NCBI RefSeq assembly: GCF_047556435.1
Contig: NZ_CP180210.1
Location: forward strand, 1,488,001 to 1,552,000
Direction of reading: 5' to 3'
Source of the DNA: Alteromonas sp047556435
GTDB lineage: Bacteria; Pseudomonadota; Gammaproteobacteria; Enterobacterales; Alteromonadaceae
Length of the DNA: 64,000 bases
Shown here: in pieces, positions 44,360-54,073 of the stretch
Layout of the letters: each line of letters begins with the position of its first letter
Position numbering within the stretch: position 1 is the stretch's first letter
Notes under the pieces: generated by a model
Databases searched by the model: none
What the model was told of the DNA's origin: nothing
The model's input: the letters and a program-made list of their open reading frames with translations, nothing else
Translations under genes and position numbers: made by a program

Positions 44360-46444
44360 GTGTTTCGATCAATTAAAAGTCCGCTGGGAATTATTGTTTC
44401 AAGCGCTGTATTTTTTGCCACAGCCATGGTGCTGTGGCTCGCTATTTCTGAGCATGAGGATTTATATCACAAAGCGGTTCGCGGCAATGTGAATGCACTT
44501 GCGACGAATCTGACAGATGAGCTGGCCGTTGTGCTGGAAGGAGATAGCGTAAACTTTGCCGAGTTAAACGTAGTCCTTGCGCAGCTTGAGGCGTATGACA
44601 ATATCATCAGTGCCAGTGTGTATGATGATGACGGTACGTTACTTGTACAGGTAGATGGTAAGGCCGTGGAGAGAGCAACGTCTCCTGTCACGGAAAATGC
44701 GCTTGAAGCCCAGACTCCTGCCGGCTTCTTCACGGAAAATAATGACTTAGTAAGCATTCATTATATTGGTGAGCCCGCGATGCTGAAGGGCTATCTGAAA
44801 GTGGTGACCGATGTCTCCACGCCAGTGACTCGAAGCAAACGGGCGCTGCTATTTCAGGCAATGCCCCTGGTATTTGTCATTTTGCTGGTTACAATCGGGA
44901 TCAGTCTGTATTTCCTCAGCCGTCTCCTCAGGCCATTGTATTCGCTGTCTCGCTTCACACAGCAGGTGAACGAAACCAAGGATTATGCCCTGCGTTATGA
45001 AACCGGCCACAAAAATGAAATAAGTAAGCTGGGAAATAGCATCAATAATCTGCTGGAAATGATCGAAGTCGAGCTCACTATCAACTACGAGCAAAACCAG
45101 ACGCTCATCGAACAGCAGCAAACCATGACCAGGCTGGCTAACTACGACAGTCTTACCGGGCTTCCAAACCGGCAGTTTGTTATGGATAACCTGCGCCTTG
45201 AATTGGCCAGAGCGCGCCGTGCAGATGAAGATTTGGTACTGATGTTTTTCGACCTGGATGGCTTTAAGGGAATTAATGACTCGCTGGGCCATGAAACCGG
45301 CGATTTAATTCTGATAGAGGTTGCAGACCGGGTAACCACTATGTTGCGGGAAGGCGATCTGGTTGCGCGACTGGGAGGCGATGAGTTCATCATCTTACCC
45401 GACCGTGATACGTCCAGAGCCAGTATTGAGAATATGGCAAACAGAGTTATCACCGCATTCTCTGAACCATTTCAGTTGCGTGGTCTGGCACTGACTGTAG
45501 GGGTCAGTCTGGGCATAGCAAAAGCATCAGATGCCGACTTCGACTTAAGCCAGCTGATGAGTAATGCTGACTTAGCGATGTATCGCTCTAAAGCAAGAGG
45601 CCGTGGTACTTATACCATCTTCACACCCGATATGGTGGAGTCGCACAAGCGAAAGCTGTCAATTGCCAACAGCATCGATCAGGCCATCAGCAACAATGAA
45701 TTTCAGGTTTACTACCAACCGAAGATTGATGGCAAAGGTATCATCATCGGATTTGAAGCATTGATCCGCTGGGTGCACCCGGATTTTGGTATGATCATGC
45801 CGGCAGAGTTTATTCCCATCGCCGAGCAGGGCGGTAAAATTTCCGCGATTACACGCTGGGTAATTGAGCAGGTCTGCGTGGAAATGTCGGCCTTGCGACA
45901 GCGTCTGCAGCGTCGTTTCCGGGTGTCGATTAATCTCTCTGGTCACGACCTACGCCATTCCGGGCTATTTGATTCCATTCACGCATTGTTCATTAAGCAC
46001 AATATCAATCCGGAATATATTGAGTTTGAGGTGACAGAATCGGCTTATTTGGAAAACTTTGCATTGTCGAACAAGTTTTTCCGCCGAGTCAGCAATATGG
46101 GGTGTGCAATTGCACTGGATGATTTTGGAACGGGCTACAGCTCATTGAGTTACCTTACGCAAATCAGTATTGATACCCTAAAGATAGATCGGCAGTTTAT
46201 CTGCGAGCTTGAGACCTCTGAACGCAGCCGTCTGGTTACCGGTACCATTATCGACCTGGCGAAGCGCCTGTCGCTGACTATCTGCGCAGAGGGAATTGAG
46301 AACCACGAGCAATGGGAGTATTTGCTTGAACACGGGTGTGACCATGTTCAGGGCTTCCTGTTCAGTAAACCGATCCCCCTGAGCCAGTTCGACGCATTAC
46401 CAGCGCGGTTTGAGCGACGGACGTTAATGCAGTCAAACCTGTAA
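44360..46444 (+). CDS. Membrane GGDEF-EAL cyclic-di-GMP protein
   Basis: This 694-residue protein starts at a GTG. It has transmembrane segments at about residues 8-28 and 168-190 around a periplasmic sensor of about 140 residues, then a HAMP-like linker and a coiled coil. The GGDEF domain has an intact RLGGDEFIILP and the EAL domain has FEALIRWVHPDFG and ALDDFGTGYSS. Both halves look catalytically competent, so net activity cannot be predicted. The sensor ligand is unknown. Confidence 0.93.
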   Translation: MFRSIKSPLGIIVSSAVFFATAMVLWLAISEHEDLYHKAVRGNVNALATNLTDELAVVLEGDSVNFAELNVVLAQLEAYDNIISASVYDDDGTLLVQVDGKAVERATSPVTENALEAQTPAGFFTENNDLVSIHYIGEPAMLKGYLKVVTDVSTPVTRSKRALLFQAMPLVFVILLVTIGISLYFLSRLLRPLYSLSRFTQQVNETKDYALRYETGHKNEISKLGNSINNLLEMIEVELTINYEQNQTLIEQQQTMTRLANYDSLTGLPNRQFVMDNLRLELARARRADEDLVLMFFDLDGFKGINDSLGHETGDLILIEVADRVTTMLREGDLVARLGGDEFIILPDRDTSRASIENMANRVITAFSEPFQLRGLALTVGVSLGIAKASDADFDLSQLMSNADLAMYRSKARGRGTYTIFTPDMVESHKRKLSIANSIDQAISNNEFQVYYQPKIDGKGIIIGFEALIRWVHPDFGMIMPAEFIPIAEQGGKISAITRWVIEQVCVEMSALRQRLQRRFRVSINLSGHDLRHSGLFDSIHALFIKHNINPEYIEFEVTESAYLENFALSNKFFRRVSNMGCAIALDDFGTGYSSLSYLTQISIDTLKIDRQFICELETSERSRLVTGTIIDLAKRLSLTICAEGIENHEQWEYLLEHGCDHVQGFLFSKPIPLSQFDALPARFERRTLMQSNL

Positions 46445-46539
46445 CTTTGGCGTAATAGCGTTGCCAATTCGCTACACCTTTTTACGGGGCATTAACATTT
46501 TTAAAGCTAAGTGATTGAATTATATAGCCTCCTATCTTT

Positions 46540-46555
46540 TGGCATGATTTGAGCA
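46540..46555 (+). promoter_or_regulatory. Sigma54-type promoter upstream of the EF-hand gene
   Basis: TGGCATGATTTGAGCA has GG at -24 and GC at -12 with the required 10 bases between them, and matches TGGCA. It lies 91 bases before the EF-hand gene. The neighbouring glrR-type regulator acts through sigma54, which makes a local link attractive, although no clear GlrR binding repeat was found upstream. Confidence 0.6.
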
Positions 46556-46646
46556 ACAGGGAGTTATCGACAGTATTTGGGTCGACGGTTCCGAGGCGAC
46601 TAGCCTCATTGTTACCCTTTTTATGGCAAGACGCGCGGAGGCTATT

Positions 46647-46949
46647 ATGAAGCGTATCGAAAAAGTTTTTCTTATCTTATTGAGTATTGCAGCGCTGCAG
46701 GCGATATCAGTTGCCAACGCCAATGCGCAAACTGATCTCATGATGCAACTGGACGCCGATCAGGACGGATTAATTTCGCTTAAAGAGGCCGTGAGCAATA
46801 CAGAGTTGCTCCGTAATTTCGGCTTGATTGACCAAAACGAAGATGGCTTACTGTCAGTTGAAGAAATGCTGGCAAGTGAACTGACACCTGGAAACGATAA
46901 TGAACTTGCAGCAGAAAATACTGTTGAAGTTTCACCCAATGACCAGTAA
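46647..46949 (+). CDS. Small secreted protein with two EF-hand motifs
   Basis: The ATG at 46647 gives a signal peptide (MKRIEKVFLILLSIAALQAI, cleavage near ANAQ) and a 100-residue protein. Two EF-hand loops follow: DADQDGLISLKE and DQNEDGLLSVEE, both with Asp, Gly and Glu at the calcium-ligand positions. The rest is short and acidic, so calcium binding in the periplasm is likely. Its location between a sigma54-type promoter and the glrK-like kinase suggests membership in that regulon. A start at 46623 would place a polar extension before the signal peptide. Confidence 0.85.
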   Translation: MKRIEKVFLILLSIAALQAISVANANAQTDLMMQLDADQDGLISLKEAVSNTELLRNFGLIDQNEDGLLSVEEMLASELTPGNDNELAAENTVEVSPNDQ

Positions 46950-46978
46950 CAACTTTACGCAATTGTAGGTTAACGCGG

Positions 46979-47001
46979 GGACGGTAGGTTTCATACCGTC
47001 C
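46979..47001 (+). terminator. Hairpin between the EF-hand gene and the kinase gene
   Basis: GGACGGTA (46979-46986) and TACCGTCC (46994-47001) form an 8-base perfect stem with a 7-base loop. Few T residues follow, so it may be a partial terminator that reduces read-through from the EF-hand gene into the kinase operon. Confidence 0.5.
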
Positions 47002-47005
47002 TTAC

Positions 47006-48460
47006 TTGCTAGCGTTTTTGGGGTGTGCCATTCTGATTGACCGGATTTCTTTCAGTGAAAAGCTAGTGCAACTAGGATCTCTTCGACAACTCACACTGGG
47101 CAGCTTCTTGGTTGCCCTCATTCCGCTTATTGCTTTGCTATGGCAGAGCCAGAGTGATCTGGCTAAAGTCGGACAAATGACGCGTATCGAAACCCGTTAC
47201 GTGGTAAATGTCGTTGGGTTGATGCAGAAACTCGACGGTGCCGTTGTGGATCTTGAACGCAGTATTCGCCAGTTTGCCGTACTCAAGAGTAAGGCGGTGG
47301 CGGAACTTTCAGACAATGCCATCAGCCAGTTTATTGCGGCAAAGGAAAGCTTATGCCTGGTGATTGAGGCCGGTACAACGTGCGAACGTCTGGAAAAACA
47401 AGTTCGTCAGATCAAAGGTTACCGTCAGATTGACGATCAATTGTTACTAAATGCCTATCTGGCATCCATTAATAACAGTGTGTCTGATATGCGTTCAGAT
47501 GTGGACGTCGCTATTCAGAAACGTCTTGATATTCAGCGTGAAGATCTTAATGCCATGCAGGCAAAACAGGCATGGTCAACCGCAATGTTGGTCAGCGTTT
47601 CATTGTTGCTTATTTTGCTTGGCAGCCAGCTGATAGTGAATCCGGTTAAGAAGCTTAAGCAGATAATCCGCATATTGGCGCATCAGAAAGGCGAGCTTCC
47701 TCCTATATCCACCCAAGCCCCTAAAGAGCTAATAGGCGTGGAAAGAGATTTACACTGGCTGAATGACCGGTTACAACAATTAGAGCACATAAGGACGGCC
47801 TTGCTGCGCCACGCGGCGCATGAACTCAAAACGCCGCTGGCCAGTATTAAAGAGGGGTGTAGCTTGCTATCTGAAAATGTTGTGGGTGAGCTAAATACGC
47901 AACAAAAAGAGGTGCTATCATTGCTGGCATCCAGCACACAACGTCTCAATACGCTGGTGGAAAAACTGCTAGACTACAACCTGCTTTTGCAACAGGCCCA
48001 GCCGAAATTTTCACTGGCAAACCCCAACACGTTAGTCAACGACTGCCTGGAGGATTATGCCCTGGCCTTACAGGAACGGGATGTCATTGTAGACATTCAG
48101 ACTGACCAGGTTTGGGTAGATGAAGAACTTTACCGGCGTATATTGGACAATCTGGTTTCCAATGCCGTCGCGCATGGTGCTGTGGGAAGGCCAATTAACG
48201 TCAGTATTTATATCAGGGACAATGATGCAATACTGGATGTGGCCAACCGCGGTAAACGCATTCCGCAAGAAAAAGTCTCAACCTTGTTTGAACCCTTCAC
48301 GCGAGGTGATGAGCCCAGAAACGACAACGTCATTGGTACAGGACTTGGTCTGTCGATAGTGTCAGACTGCGCTCGTCTGATGCACGGCGATGTGGCTGTC
48401 GTTGACGTGGATTATGCGGATGTATGTTTTAGGGTCACCATTCCACAACAGGAAAAATGA
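47006..48460 (+). CDS. glrK: Sensor histidine kinase GlrK/QseE-like
   Basis: This protein of up to 484 residues has two transmembrane helices (around SLRQLTLGSFLVALIPLIALLW and about 190-210) flanking a helical periplasmic part of about 140 residues. The kinase core has HAAHELKTPLASIKEGCSLL (phosphorylated His), a QLLDYN-like segment, DNLVSNAVAHGA (N-box) and GTGLGLSIVSDCARLM (G-box). The set kinase, lipoprotein, sigma54 regulator matches enterobacterial glrK-qseG-glrR. The start is uncertain: no ATG is present before the first helix, TTG 47006 begins at once after a hairpin, and GTG 47066 or TTG 47018 are alternatives. In enterobacteria this system responds to envelope stress. Confidence 0.88.
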   Translation: MLAFLGCAILIDRISFSEKLVQLGSLRQLTLGSFLVALIPLIALLWQSQSDLAKVGQMTRIETRYVVNVVGLMQKLDGAVVDLERSIRQFAVLKSKAVAELSDNAISQFIAAKESLCLVIEAGTTCERLEKQVRQIKGYRQIDDQLLLNAYLASINNSVSDMRSDVDVAIQKRLDIQREDLNAMQAKQAWSTAMLVSVSLLLILLGSQLIVNPVKKLKQIIRILAHQKGELPPISTQAPKELIGVERDLHWLNDRLQQLEHIRTALLRHAAHELKTPLASIKEGCSLLSENVVGELNTQQKEVLSLLASSTQRLNTLVEKLLDYNLLLQQAQPKFSLANPNTLVNDCLEDYALALQERDVIVDIQTDQVWVDEELYRRILDNLVSNAVAHGAVGRPINVSIYIRDNDAILDVANRGKRIPQEKVSTLFEPFTRGDEPRNDNVIGTGLGLSIVSDCARLMHGDVAVVDVDYADVCFRVTIPQQEK

Positions 48461-49056
48461 GAATGAAAACGATGTGGTTGATGGTCGCACTGACAGGCTT
48501 GTCGGGGTGTGCCGCATTAACACCAACACACGAAGAAAATGAGGCGGAAACCAATCTGCCCTCTACCCCCATCCTTTCCGTAATCAATGACGATGTGTGT
48601 GTTTTTAATAATACCGTCGAAGCCGTGAAGGAGAATTGTGATTTGGCGTACTGGGTGGGGCTTTGGGTGCAGGCAGATAACACAGCCTGGCCGTTGCGCA
48701 AGAACCAGATAACAGCATTGGGTGAGACGCCTGCAGACAAGCTGCAAAAAATTCTGTTGTCGATGCCCGTGGATACGCCTTATCAGGACAGACTTCGCGC
48801 TAAGCACTGGCTGGATGAAGTTACGCCGTTATTTACACCTGAAATTCAGCAGGCTGTGGCCACACTGGTGGCATCGCCGAATGATCAGATGCTGGAATAT
48901 GAGTCGGCGATAAGTATGCTTAGCAAGGTGAATACGCAGCGGGCACTAAACATTGAGAGCCTGAAAGTCGAACTGGAAGCACAACGTAAAAAGCTCGAAG
49001 AGCTACTTCAGATCGAAGCAACATTGATGGATAAAAACAGGAGTACGCAGCAATGA
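48457..49056 (+). CDS. qseG: QseG-like outer-membrane lipoprotein
   Basis: This 199-residue lipoprotein overlaps the kinase stop by ATGA. The signal peptide has lipobox LSGC (Cys at residue 18). The mature part is mostly helical, with a C-terminal coiled coil (LKVELEAQRKKLEELLQ). QseG in E. coli binds and activates the kinase, which fits its place between glrK and glrR. Sequence similarity to QseG is weak by eye, so the name rests mainly on gene order. Confidence 0.75.
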   Translation: MRMKTMWLMVALTGLSGCAALTPTHEENEAETNLPSTPILSVINDDVCVFNNTVEAVKENCDLAYWVGLWVQADNTAWPLRKNQITALGETPADKLQKILLSMPVDTPYQDRLRAKHWLDEVTPLFTPEIQQAVATLVASPNDQMLEYESAISMLSKVNTQRALNIESLKVELEAQRKKLEELLQIEATLMDKNRSTQQ

Positions 49057-50393
49057 GCGAGAAAAAACAGTCGAAGCCAAAGCTTTTATTGGTTGATGAT
49101 GACCAGAGTTTGTTGCGATTACTCACTATCCGGCTGGAAGGTGAGGGATTTGACGTCACTGCGGTAGAAGACGGACAGGCGGCGCTTAAAAAAATCAACA
49201 GTGATGCTTTTGATGTGGTGTTAAGTGATTTAAGAATGCCGGGACTGGACGGCTTAAGTCTGTTTGAAGAAATCATGAGCGTGAGAAAAGACATTCCGGT
49301 TATCTTAATGACAGCCCATGGCACGATATCCGATGCTGTAGCGGCAACCCAGCGTGGGGTATTTGGCTTTCTGACTAAGCCGGTTGATCACGAAGAACTG
49401 CGCTCACTGTTGCAAAAGGCGCTTAGTCAGTCCCTGGCTGCGCAGCCAGGAGACTGGGCAAAAGAAATTGTTACCCGCTCCCCGGATATGCTGAATGTAC
49501 TGGATCAGGCTTACCGTATCGCCCAGCGTGAAGTCAGTGTACTTATCAGTGGGGCCAGTGGTACGGGGAAAGAGCTGTTAGCGAATGCTATTCATCAGGC
49601 CAGTAACCGGCGCAACAAGCCCTTCGTGGCGATTAACTGTGGTGCGTTGCCGGAAAACTTGCTTGAATCAGAATTGTTCGGTCATGCCAAAGGTGCATTT
49701 ACTGGCGCAGTAACTGCAAATTCCGGTCTGTTTCGGGAAGCCGATGGCGGCACGCTGTTTCTGGATGAAATTGGCGACATGCCAATGACCCTGCAGGTAA
49801 AGTTGCTGCGCGCACTGCAGGAGCGGCAGATACGTCCGGTAGGTAGCAGCAAGCACGTAGATATTGATGTTCGCATTATCTCTGCTACCCACAAAGATTT
49901 GCATAAAGAAATGGAAGAAGGGACGTTTCGTGAAGATTTGTACTACAGACTGAATGTGGTCAATCTGAAACTGCCGTCACTGAAAGAGCGCAGTGAAGAT
50001 ATTCCTTTATTGGCGCGTTCCTTATTACAGCAAAGTGCGCAGCGCCATCAGGTGAATGTGAGTCAGTTTTCCGATGATGCGATGCAGTTGCTGGTAAAGT
50101 CGGAATGGCCAGGCAACGTGCGTCAGTTGGTGAATGTTGTTGAACAATGTGTGGCGTTAACACAAACGCCCGTAGTTCCGCTGCATCTGGTTGAGCAGGC
50201 ACTGTCAGCAACCAAGCAAAGCTGGCCGACATTGACGGAGGCGCGTGACGCTTTCGAACAGAAGTATCTTCATAAGCTGCTAAAAATGACCGATGGCAAT
50301 GTGACGCGCGCTGCTGAGCTGGCAGGCCGCAACCGAACAGACATGCATAAGCTGATGAAAAAACATGAACTGGATGCAGGTGATTTTCGCTAA
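49053..50393 (+). CDS. glrR: Sigma54-dependent response regulator GlrR/QseF-like
   Basis: This 446-residue activator has a receiver domain (phosphoacceptor Asp59 in VVLSDLRMPGLDG), an AAA+ domain (Walker A SGASGTGKE, GAFTGA sigma54-contact loop in HAKGAFTGAV, Walker B LFLDEIGDMP) and a Fis-type helix-turn-helix at the C-terminus (GNVTRAAELAGRNRTD). It overlaps the lipoprotein stop by 4 bases. It is the obvious candidate to activate the sigma54-type promoter at 46540, before the EF-hand gene. In E. coli GlrR drives the small RNA glmY and rpoE. Confidence 0.93.
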   Translation: MSEKKQSKPKLLLVDDDQSLLRLLTIRLEGEGFDVTAVEDGQAALKKINSDAFDVVLSDLRMPGLDGLSLFEEIMSVRKDIPVILMTAHGTISDAVAATQRGVFGFLTKPVDHEELRSLLQKALSQSLAAQPGDWAKEIVTRSPDMLNVLDQAYRIAQREVSVLISGASGTGKELLANAIHQASNRRNKPFVAINCGALPENLLESELFGHAKGAFTGAVTANSGLFREADGGTLFLDEIGDMPMTLQVKLLRALQERQIRPVGSSKHVDIDVRIISATHKDLHKEMEEGTFREDLYYRLNVVNLKLPSLKERSEDIPLLARSLLQQSAQRHQVNVSQFSDDAMQLLVKSEWPGNVRQLVNVVEQCVALTQTPVVPLHLVEQALSATKQSWPTLTEARDAFEQKYLHKLLKMTDGNVTRAAELAGRNRTDMHKLMKKHELDAGDFR

Positions 50394-50488
50394 TACAGCG
50401 ATGTTGCGTATCCGATCGGACACGTCAGAATTGACAACAGCACTCTGAAATATCGCATTTCTCAACCGTAGTGCTGAGTACAAAGACA

Positions 50489-50517
50489 AAAAAGGCCGGA
50501 TAGCATCCGGCCTTTTT
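50489..50517 (+). terminator. Bidirectional terminator between glrR and the S9 peptidase
   Basis: AAAAAGGCCGGAT and ATCCGGCCTTTTT form a 13-base perfect stem over a 3-base loop, with T runs on both strands. It serves the convergent glrR operon and the minus-strand peptidase gene. Confidence 0.95.
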
Positions 50518-50539
50518 GCGCTGTTCCTGTAAGGCTGAC

Positions 50540-52708
50540 TTAAAGGTCTACGCCCGCCAGCTCAAAGATAAAGGCATATTCCAGTGCACTTCGCTTCAGG
50601 CGTTCGAACCGGCCAGATGCGCCGCCGTGACCGCTTTCCATGTTCACATCAAACAGCAACAGGTTGTCGTCTGTTTTCATCTCCCGTAACTTAGCAACCC
50701 ATTTCATGGGTTCGAAATACTGTACCTGCGAGTCATGCAAACCCGTAGTCACCAGCATATGAGGATAATCCTGCGCTTTTACCTGATCATACGGTGAATA
50801 AGACAGCATATACTCATACTCATCAGCATTCGCCGGGTTACCCCATTCGGTATATTCACCGGTTGTCAGTGGTATAGAGGCATCGCTCATGGTGGTAACC
50901 ACATCAACGAACGGCACATGTGCAATAATCGCATCGTAGCTGTCCGGCGACATATTCGCTACCGCGCCCATCAGCAGACCACCGGCACTGCCGCCCATGG
51001 CATACACACGGGAGGCATCCGCATACCCGTTTTGTGTCAGATAAGTTGTTACGTCAATAAAGTCGGTGAAAGAATTGATTTTATTCCCCATTTTGCCGTC
51101 TTCATACCACTCGCGTCCCAGCATCTGACTGCCACGAATATGAGCAATTGCCACTACGAATCCGCGATCTACCAGCGTTAACCAGTTGCGTGCAAAACTG
51201 GGGTCGATGGTGTGCCCATACGAACCATACGCGTACTGATAAAGCGGGTTGGTACCGTCCTTTTTAAAGCTGTCTTTACGGTATACCAATGAAACAGGTA
51301 CCTCTTTGCCATCACCGGCGGGTACCATCAGGCGCTCGGACGCGTAATTTTCGGCATCAAAGTCATCACTGACATTTTCCTGTTTAAGCGTTTCTTTTTG
51401 CAGCGTGGCCAGATTAACGTCGATCACCGACGGTGGTGTCGTTAACGAGGCATAGCGAATGCGCACGCTGTCGGCGTTAATTTGCGTATTGTTATAGAAA
51501 CCCACATTGAAGATAGGATCGTCCATGGGGATGGCCTTGGCGTTGCCGGTTTCCAGGTTGCGAACCCTCATGCTGGGGATCCCGTTTTTCTTTTGACTGG
51601 TTACCAGATAACCCTGCATGACTTCCATGCCGTTAAGGAAAACTTCCGGGTCGTGCGCGACGACTTCTTCCCAGGCGGTAATGTCTGCCGTATTGTCCGC
51701 GTTGACTTTCATAATGCGGAAATTTTTCGCTTCATGGTTAGTCAGTATGTAATAGGTATCGTCCAGTTTGGCGACGTGATATTCCAGTCCTTCCTGAATT
51801 GGCAGGAAAGGCTCAGCAGTTGCGGCGGGGTCATTCGCATCAATTAAAGTTACGCCTTTCTTTTCGGTATTGCTGTGATGGATATAGATAACGTCGCCAT
51901 CTTTACTCTTGCTCATACCAGTGTAGAAAGTCGGATCGGTCTCTTCAAAAATCAGTACATCCTCAGACTGATCGGTGCCCAGCTTATGGCGATATACCTG
52001 ATAACCAAGCAGCGTTTGCAAATCTTTTTTGATGTAGTAAAGGTGGATGTTGTCGTTTGCCCACTGTACTTCGCCAGAGGTATCTTCCAGACGGTCTTCA
52101 AGCAATTTGCCAGTCTCGAGGTTTTTTACCAAAATGGTATACACGCGCCGGCTTACGGTGTCTTCAGAATACGCCAATAGCTTGTTGTTGGTGCTGACTG
52201 ATAACTGACCGACACTATAGTAGTCGTGGCCATCCGCTAATTCATTAACGTCAAGCAGTACACTCTCTTCACCCTCTTTTTCAGGTTTACGCAGATAGAT
52301 AGGGTATTCTTTCTCACCTTCGTACTCGGTGTGATACCAGAATCCGTTTTTCAGGTAAGGCACCGTGGCATCGTTTTTTGGTACCCGGGCGACCAGCTCC
52401 TCGTAAAGCATCTCCCGGTCCTGCTTTAGCGGTGCCAGCACAGCATCGGTATAGGCATTTTCTTTTTCGAGATGCGCGATAATTTCCGGATCTGTTCTTT
52501 CGTCATCACGCATCCAGTAGTAATTATCCATACGCGTGTCGCCATGTGCTGTTAATTCATGGGGCACTTTTTTGGCAACCGGAGGCGTTGCTTCCGTATT
52601 CAGAGAAAGGGTTTCCTGTGGCTCTGCGGCCGATTCTGTCTTCGTTGGCTGTTCGCTACAGGCGCTCAATACGCCTATTACGGCCAAAGTAATCCATGTT
52701 TTTTTCAT
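50540..52708 (-). CDS. S9 family prolyl oligopeptidase/oligopeptidase B, lipoprotein
   Basis: This 722-residue protein has a lipoprotein signal with lipobox LSAC (Cys17). A beta-propeller region (residues about 70-440) covers the C-terminal alpha/beta-hydrolase domain. The catalytic Ser is in GGSAGGLLMG, and the His lies in ESGHGGASGRFERLK near the end. It resembles oligopeptidase B/PtrB-type enzymes that cut short peptides after basic residues. The lipobox points to a periplasmic or outer-membrane location, unlike the cytoplasmic E. coli PtrB. Confidence 0.93.
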   Translation of the reverse strand: MKKTWITLAVIGVLSACSEQPTKTESAAEPQETLSLNTEATPPVAKKVPHELTAHGDTRMDNYYWMRDDERTDPEIIAHLEKENAYTDAVLAPLKQDREMLYEELVARVPKNDATVPYLKNGFWYHTEYEGEKEYPIYLRKPEKEGEESVLLDVNELADGHDYYSVGQLSVSTNNKLLAYSEDTVSRRVYTILVKNLETGKLLEDRLEDTSGEVQWANDNIHLYYIKKDLQTLLGYQVYRHKLGTDQSEDVLIFEETDPTFYTGMSKSKDGDVIYIHHSNTEKKGVTLIDANDPAATAEPFLPIQEGLEYHVAKLDDTYYILTNHEAKNFRIMKVNADNTADITAWEEVVAHDPEVFLNGMEVMQGYLVTSQKKNGIPSMRVRNLETGNAKAIPMDDPIFNVGFYNNTQINADSVRIRYASLTTPPSVIDVNLATLQKETLKQENVSDDFDAENYASERLMVPAGDGKEVPVSLVYRKDSFKKDGTNPLYQYAYGSYGHTIDPSFARNWLTLVDRGFVVAIAHIRGSQMLGREWYEDGKMGNKINSFTDFIDVTTYLTQNGYADASRVYAMGGSAGGLLMGAVANMSPDSYDAIIAHVPFVDVVTTMSDASIPLTTGEYTEWGNPANADEYEYMLSYSPYDQVKAQDYPHMLVTTGLHDSQVQYFEPMKWVAKLREMKTDDNLLLFDVNMESGHGGASGRFERLKRSALEYAFIFELAGVDL

Positions 52709-52971
52709 CGTTGTTATTTCCTTGATTGAAGGTCGGCAGTTTTATTTAGCCGTGCACCTGGCAAGGTTTTTTACCCTGTGCGGCCGGATAACAGCACCGC
52801 AGATCTCATTGCACCAGGTCGGAAATACAGACTAGTGAGCAGTTGCAAAACAGTCAATCTACATAGTAAGCATTGAATGAATAACTCTGTTTCAAAATGT
52901 GTATCGATACAGGGAACTGCAATTGTGACATCCTCAGCATACGCCGGAGTCTGTTCAGGTGAACGCTTTGT

Positions 52972-53847
52972 TTAAAACAGCGTGTTCTGATCGGGCGTGT
53001 GCTGGATGCCAACATCAGCCAGCGCATGTGCCGGGTGACGCTGGTTATACAAATCGACAAATTGTTGCGCCAGCCAGGGGGCATCTTTGTTGTCAGGGCG
53101 GTGAATAAAAAGGTAAGGCGTACGGCCCTCGGTACGCCACTGATGAATCTTGCTGACCCACGGCGTGAGACACCGTGTGTTGTCAAGATGGTTATCATTT
53201 CCTACAAACCGCACCACAGGTGCAGTGCCTGTAGCAATCACATTTACCGGCACTCTGGGTTTCTTTTGCCTGACGTCCGTCACGATGTCGCTGGTAGTCG
53301 GTCCGCTGAACAAAGCCCGGGTATCCATAATCACCCGGTTTGCATTGTACAGAATAAGCAATTGATTCAGGGCGCGTTCCGCATCACCCTTTGCAAAGAA
53401 ATCTGGGTGTCGAACTTCAACAGCATACTGCGCGGTGGGAGGCAGAGCGCGTAAAAAGTCGGCAAGTAAAGGCAGCCCCGCAGGCCCAAAAGACGCGGGC
53501 AACTGCAGCATCACGACACCAAGTTTTTGCTTCAGCGGCGCTAACAAATGAAGTTGTTGTGCGGCGTCCTGTTCACAATGAATCAGCTTTTTTTCATGAG
53601 AAATCAACTGATTAAATTTGAATGTAAAAGAAAACGCGTCATCCGTTGCGTCATTCCAGCGGTGTACCGCATCTTCATGGGGAAGGGAATAAAACGTGGT
53701 ATTGCCTTCCACACTGTTCAGGTGACGGGAATAAAAGCGTAACTGCTGGTGGCGGGCTTCTGAACGCTGAAACCAGTTCGCCGGCCACCAGGGATGTTGC
53801 CACATTGGTAAACCTAAATAGACTGGCGGGAGTTTTTCAGCAGACAT
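52972..53847 (-). CDS. DUF72 (YecE-like) protein
   Basis: The ATG at 53847 gives MSAEKLPPVYLGLPMWQHP and a protein of 291 residues; a start at 53874 is possible. Family signatures of the TIM-barrel-like DUF72 proteins include FNSRHLNSVEGNTTFY-like residues (here YSRHLNSVEGNTTFYSLP near 40), FTFKFNQLISHEKKL near 75 and VEVRHPDFF near 145. The function is unknown. It stands alone, divergent from aspS. Confidence 0.93.
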   Translation of the reverse strand: MSAEKLPPVYLGLPMWQHPWWPANWFQRSEARHQQLRFYSRHLNSVEGNTTFYSLPHEDAVHRWNDATDDAFSFTFKFNQLISHEKKLIHCEQDAAQQLHLLAPLKQKLGVVMLQLPASFGPAGLPLLADFLRALPPTAQYAVEVRHPDFFAKGDAERALNQLLILYNANRVIMDTRALFSGPTTSDIVTDVRQKKPRVPVNVIATGTAPVVRFVGNDNHLDNTRCLTPWVSKIHQWRTEGRTPYLFIHRPDNKDAPWLAQQFVDLYNQRHPAHALADVGIQHTPDQNTLF

Positions 53848-54073
53848 AACCTCATCTTTCCGTGTTTTTGTCATTGGGCTTTACGAAGCATTTGTTTATA
53901 CTATGCGGCCTTTAAATTATCCAATGCGTTGCACTTGTAGCACACCTGATTTTCAGCCGCGACATTTTGCCTTCCGGGGCCAGGCAAGAGCAGGAATAAC
54001 CGCTCGTTATCAGGTATTAGTGACATAAGTGACCGGCATCATACACGTATAAAAATATCAGGGGTCAAGGACC

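Noticed and set aside
46979..47001. A strong terminator before the kinase gene
   Set aside because: The hairpin lacks a T tract, and the kinase start lies directly after it, so I list it only as a possible partial terminator.
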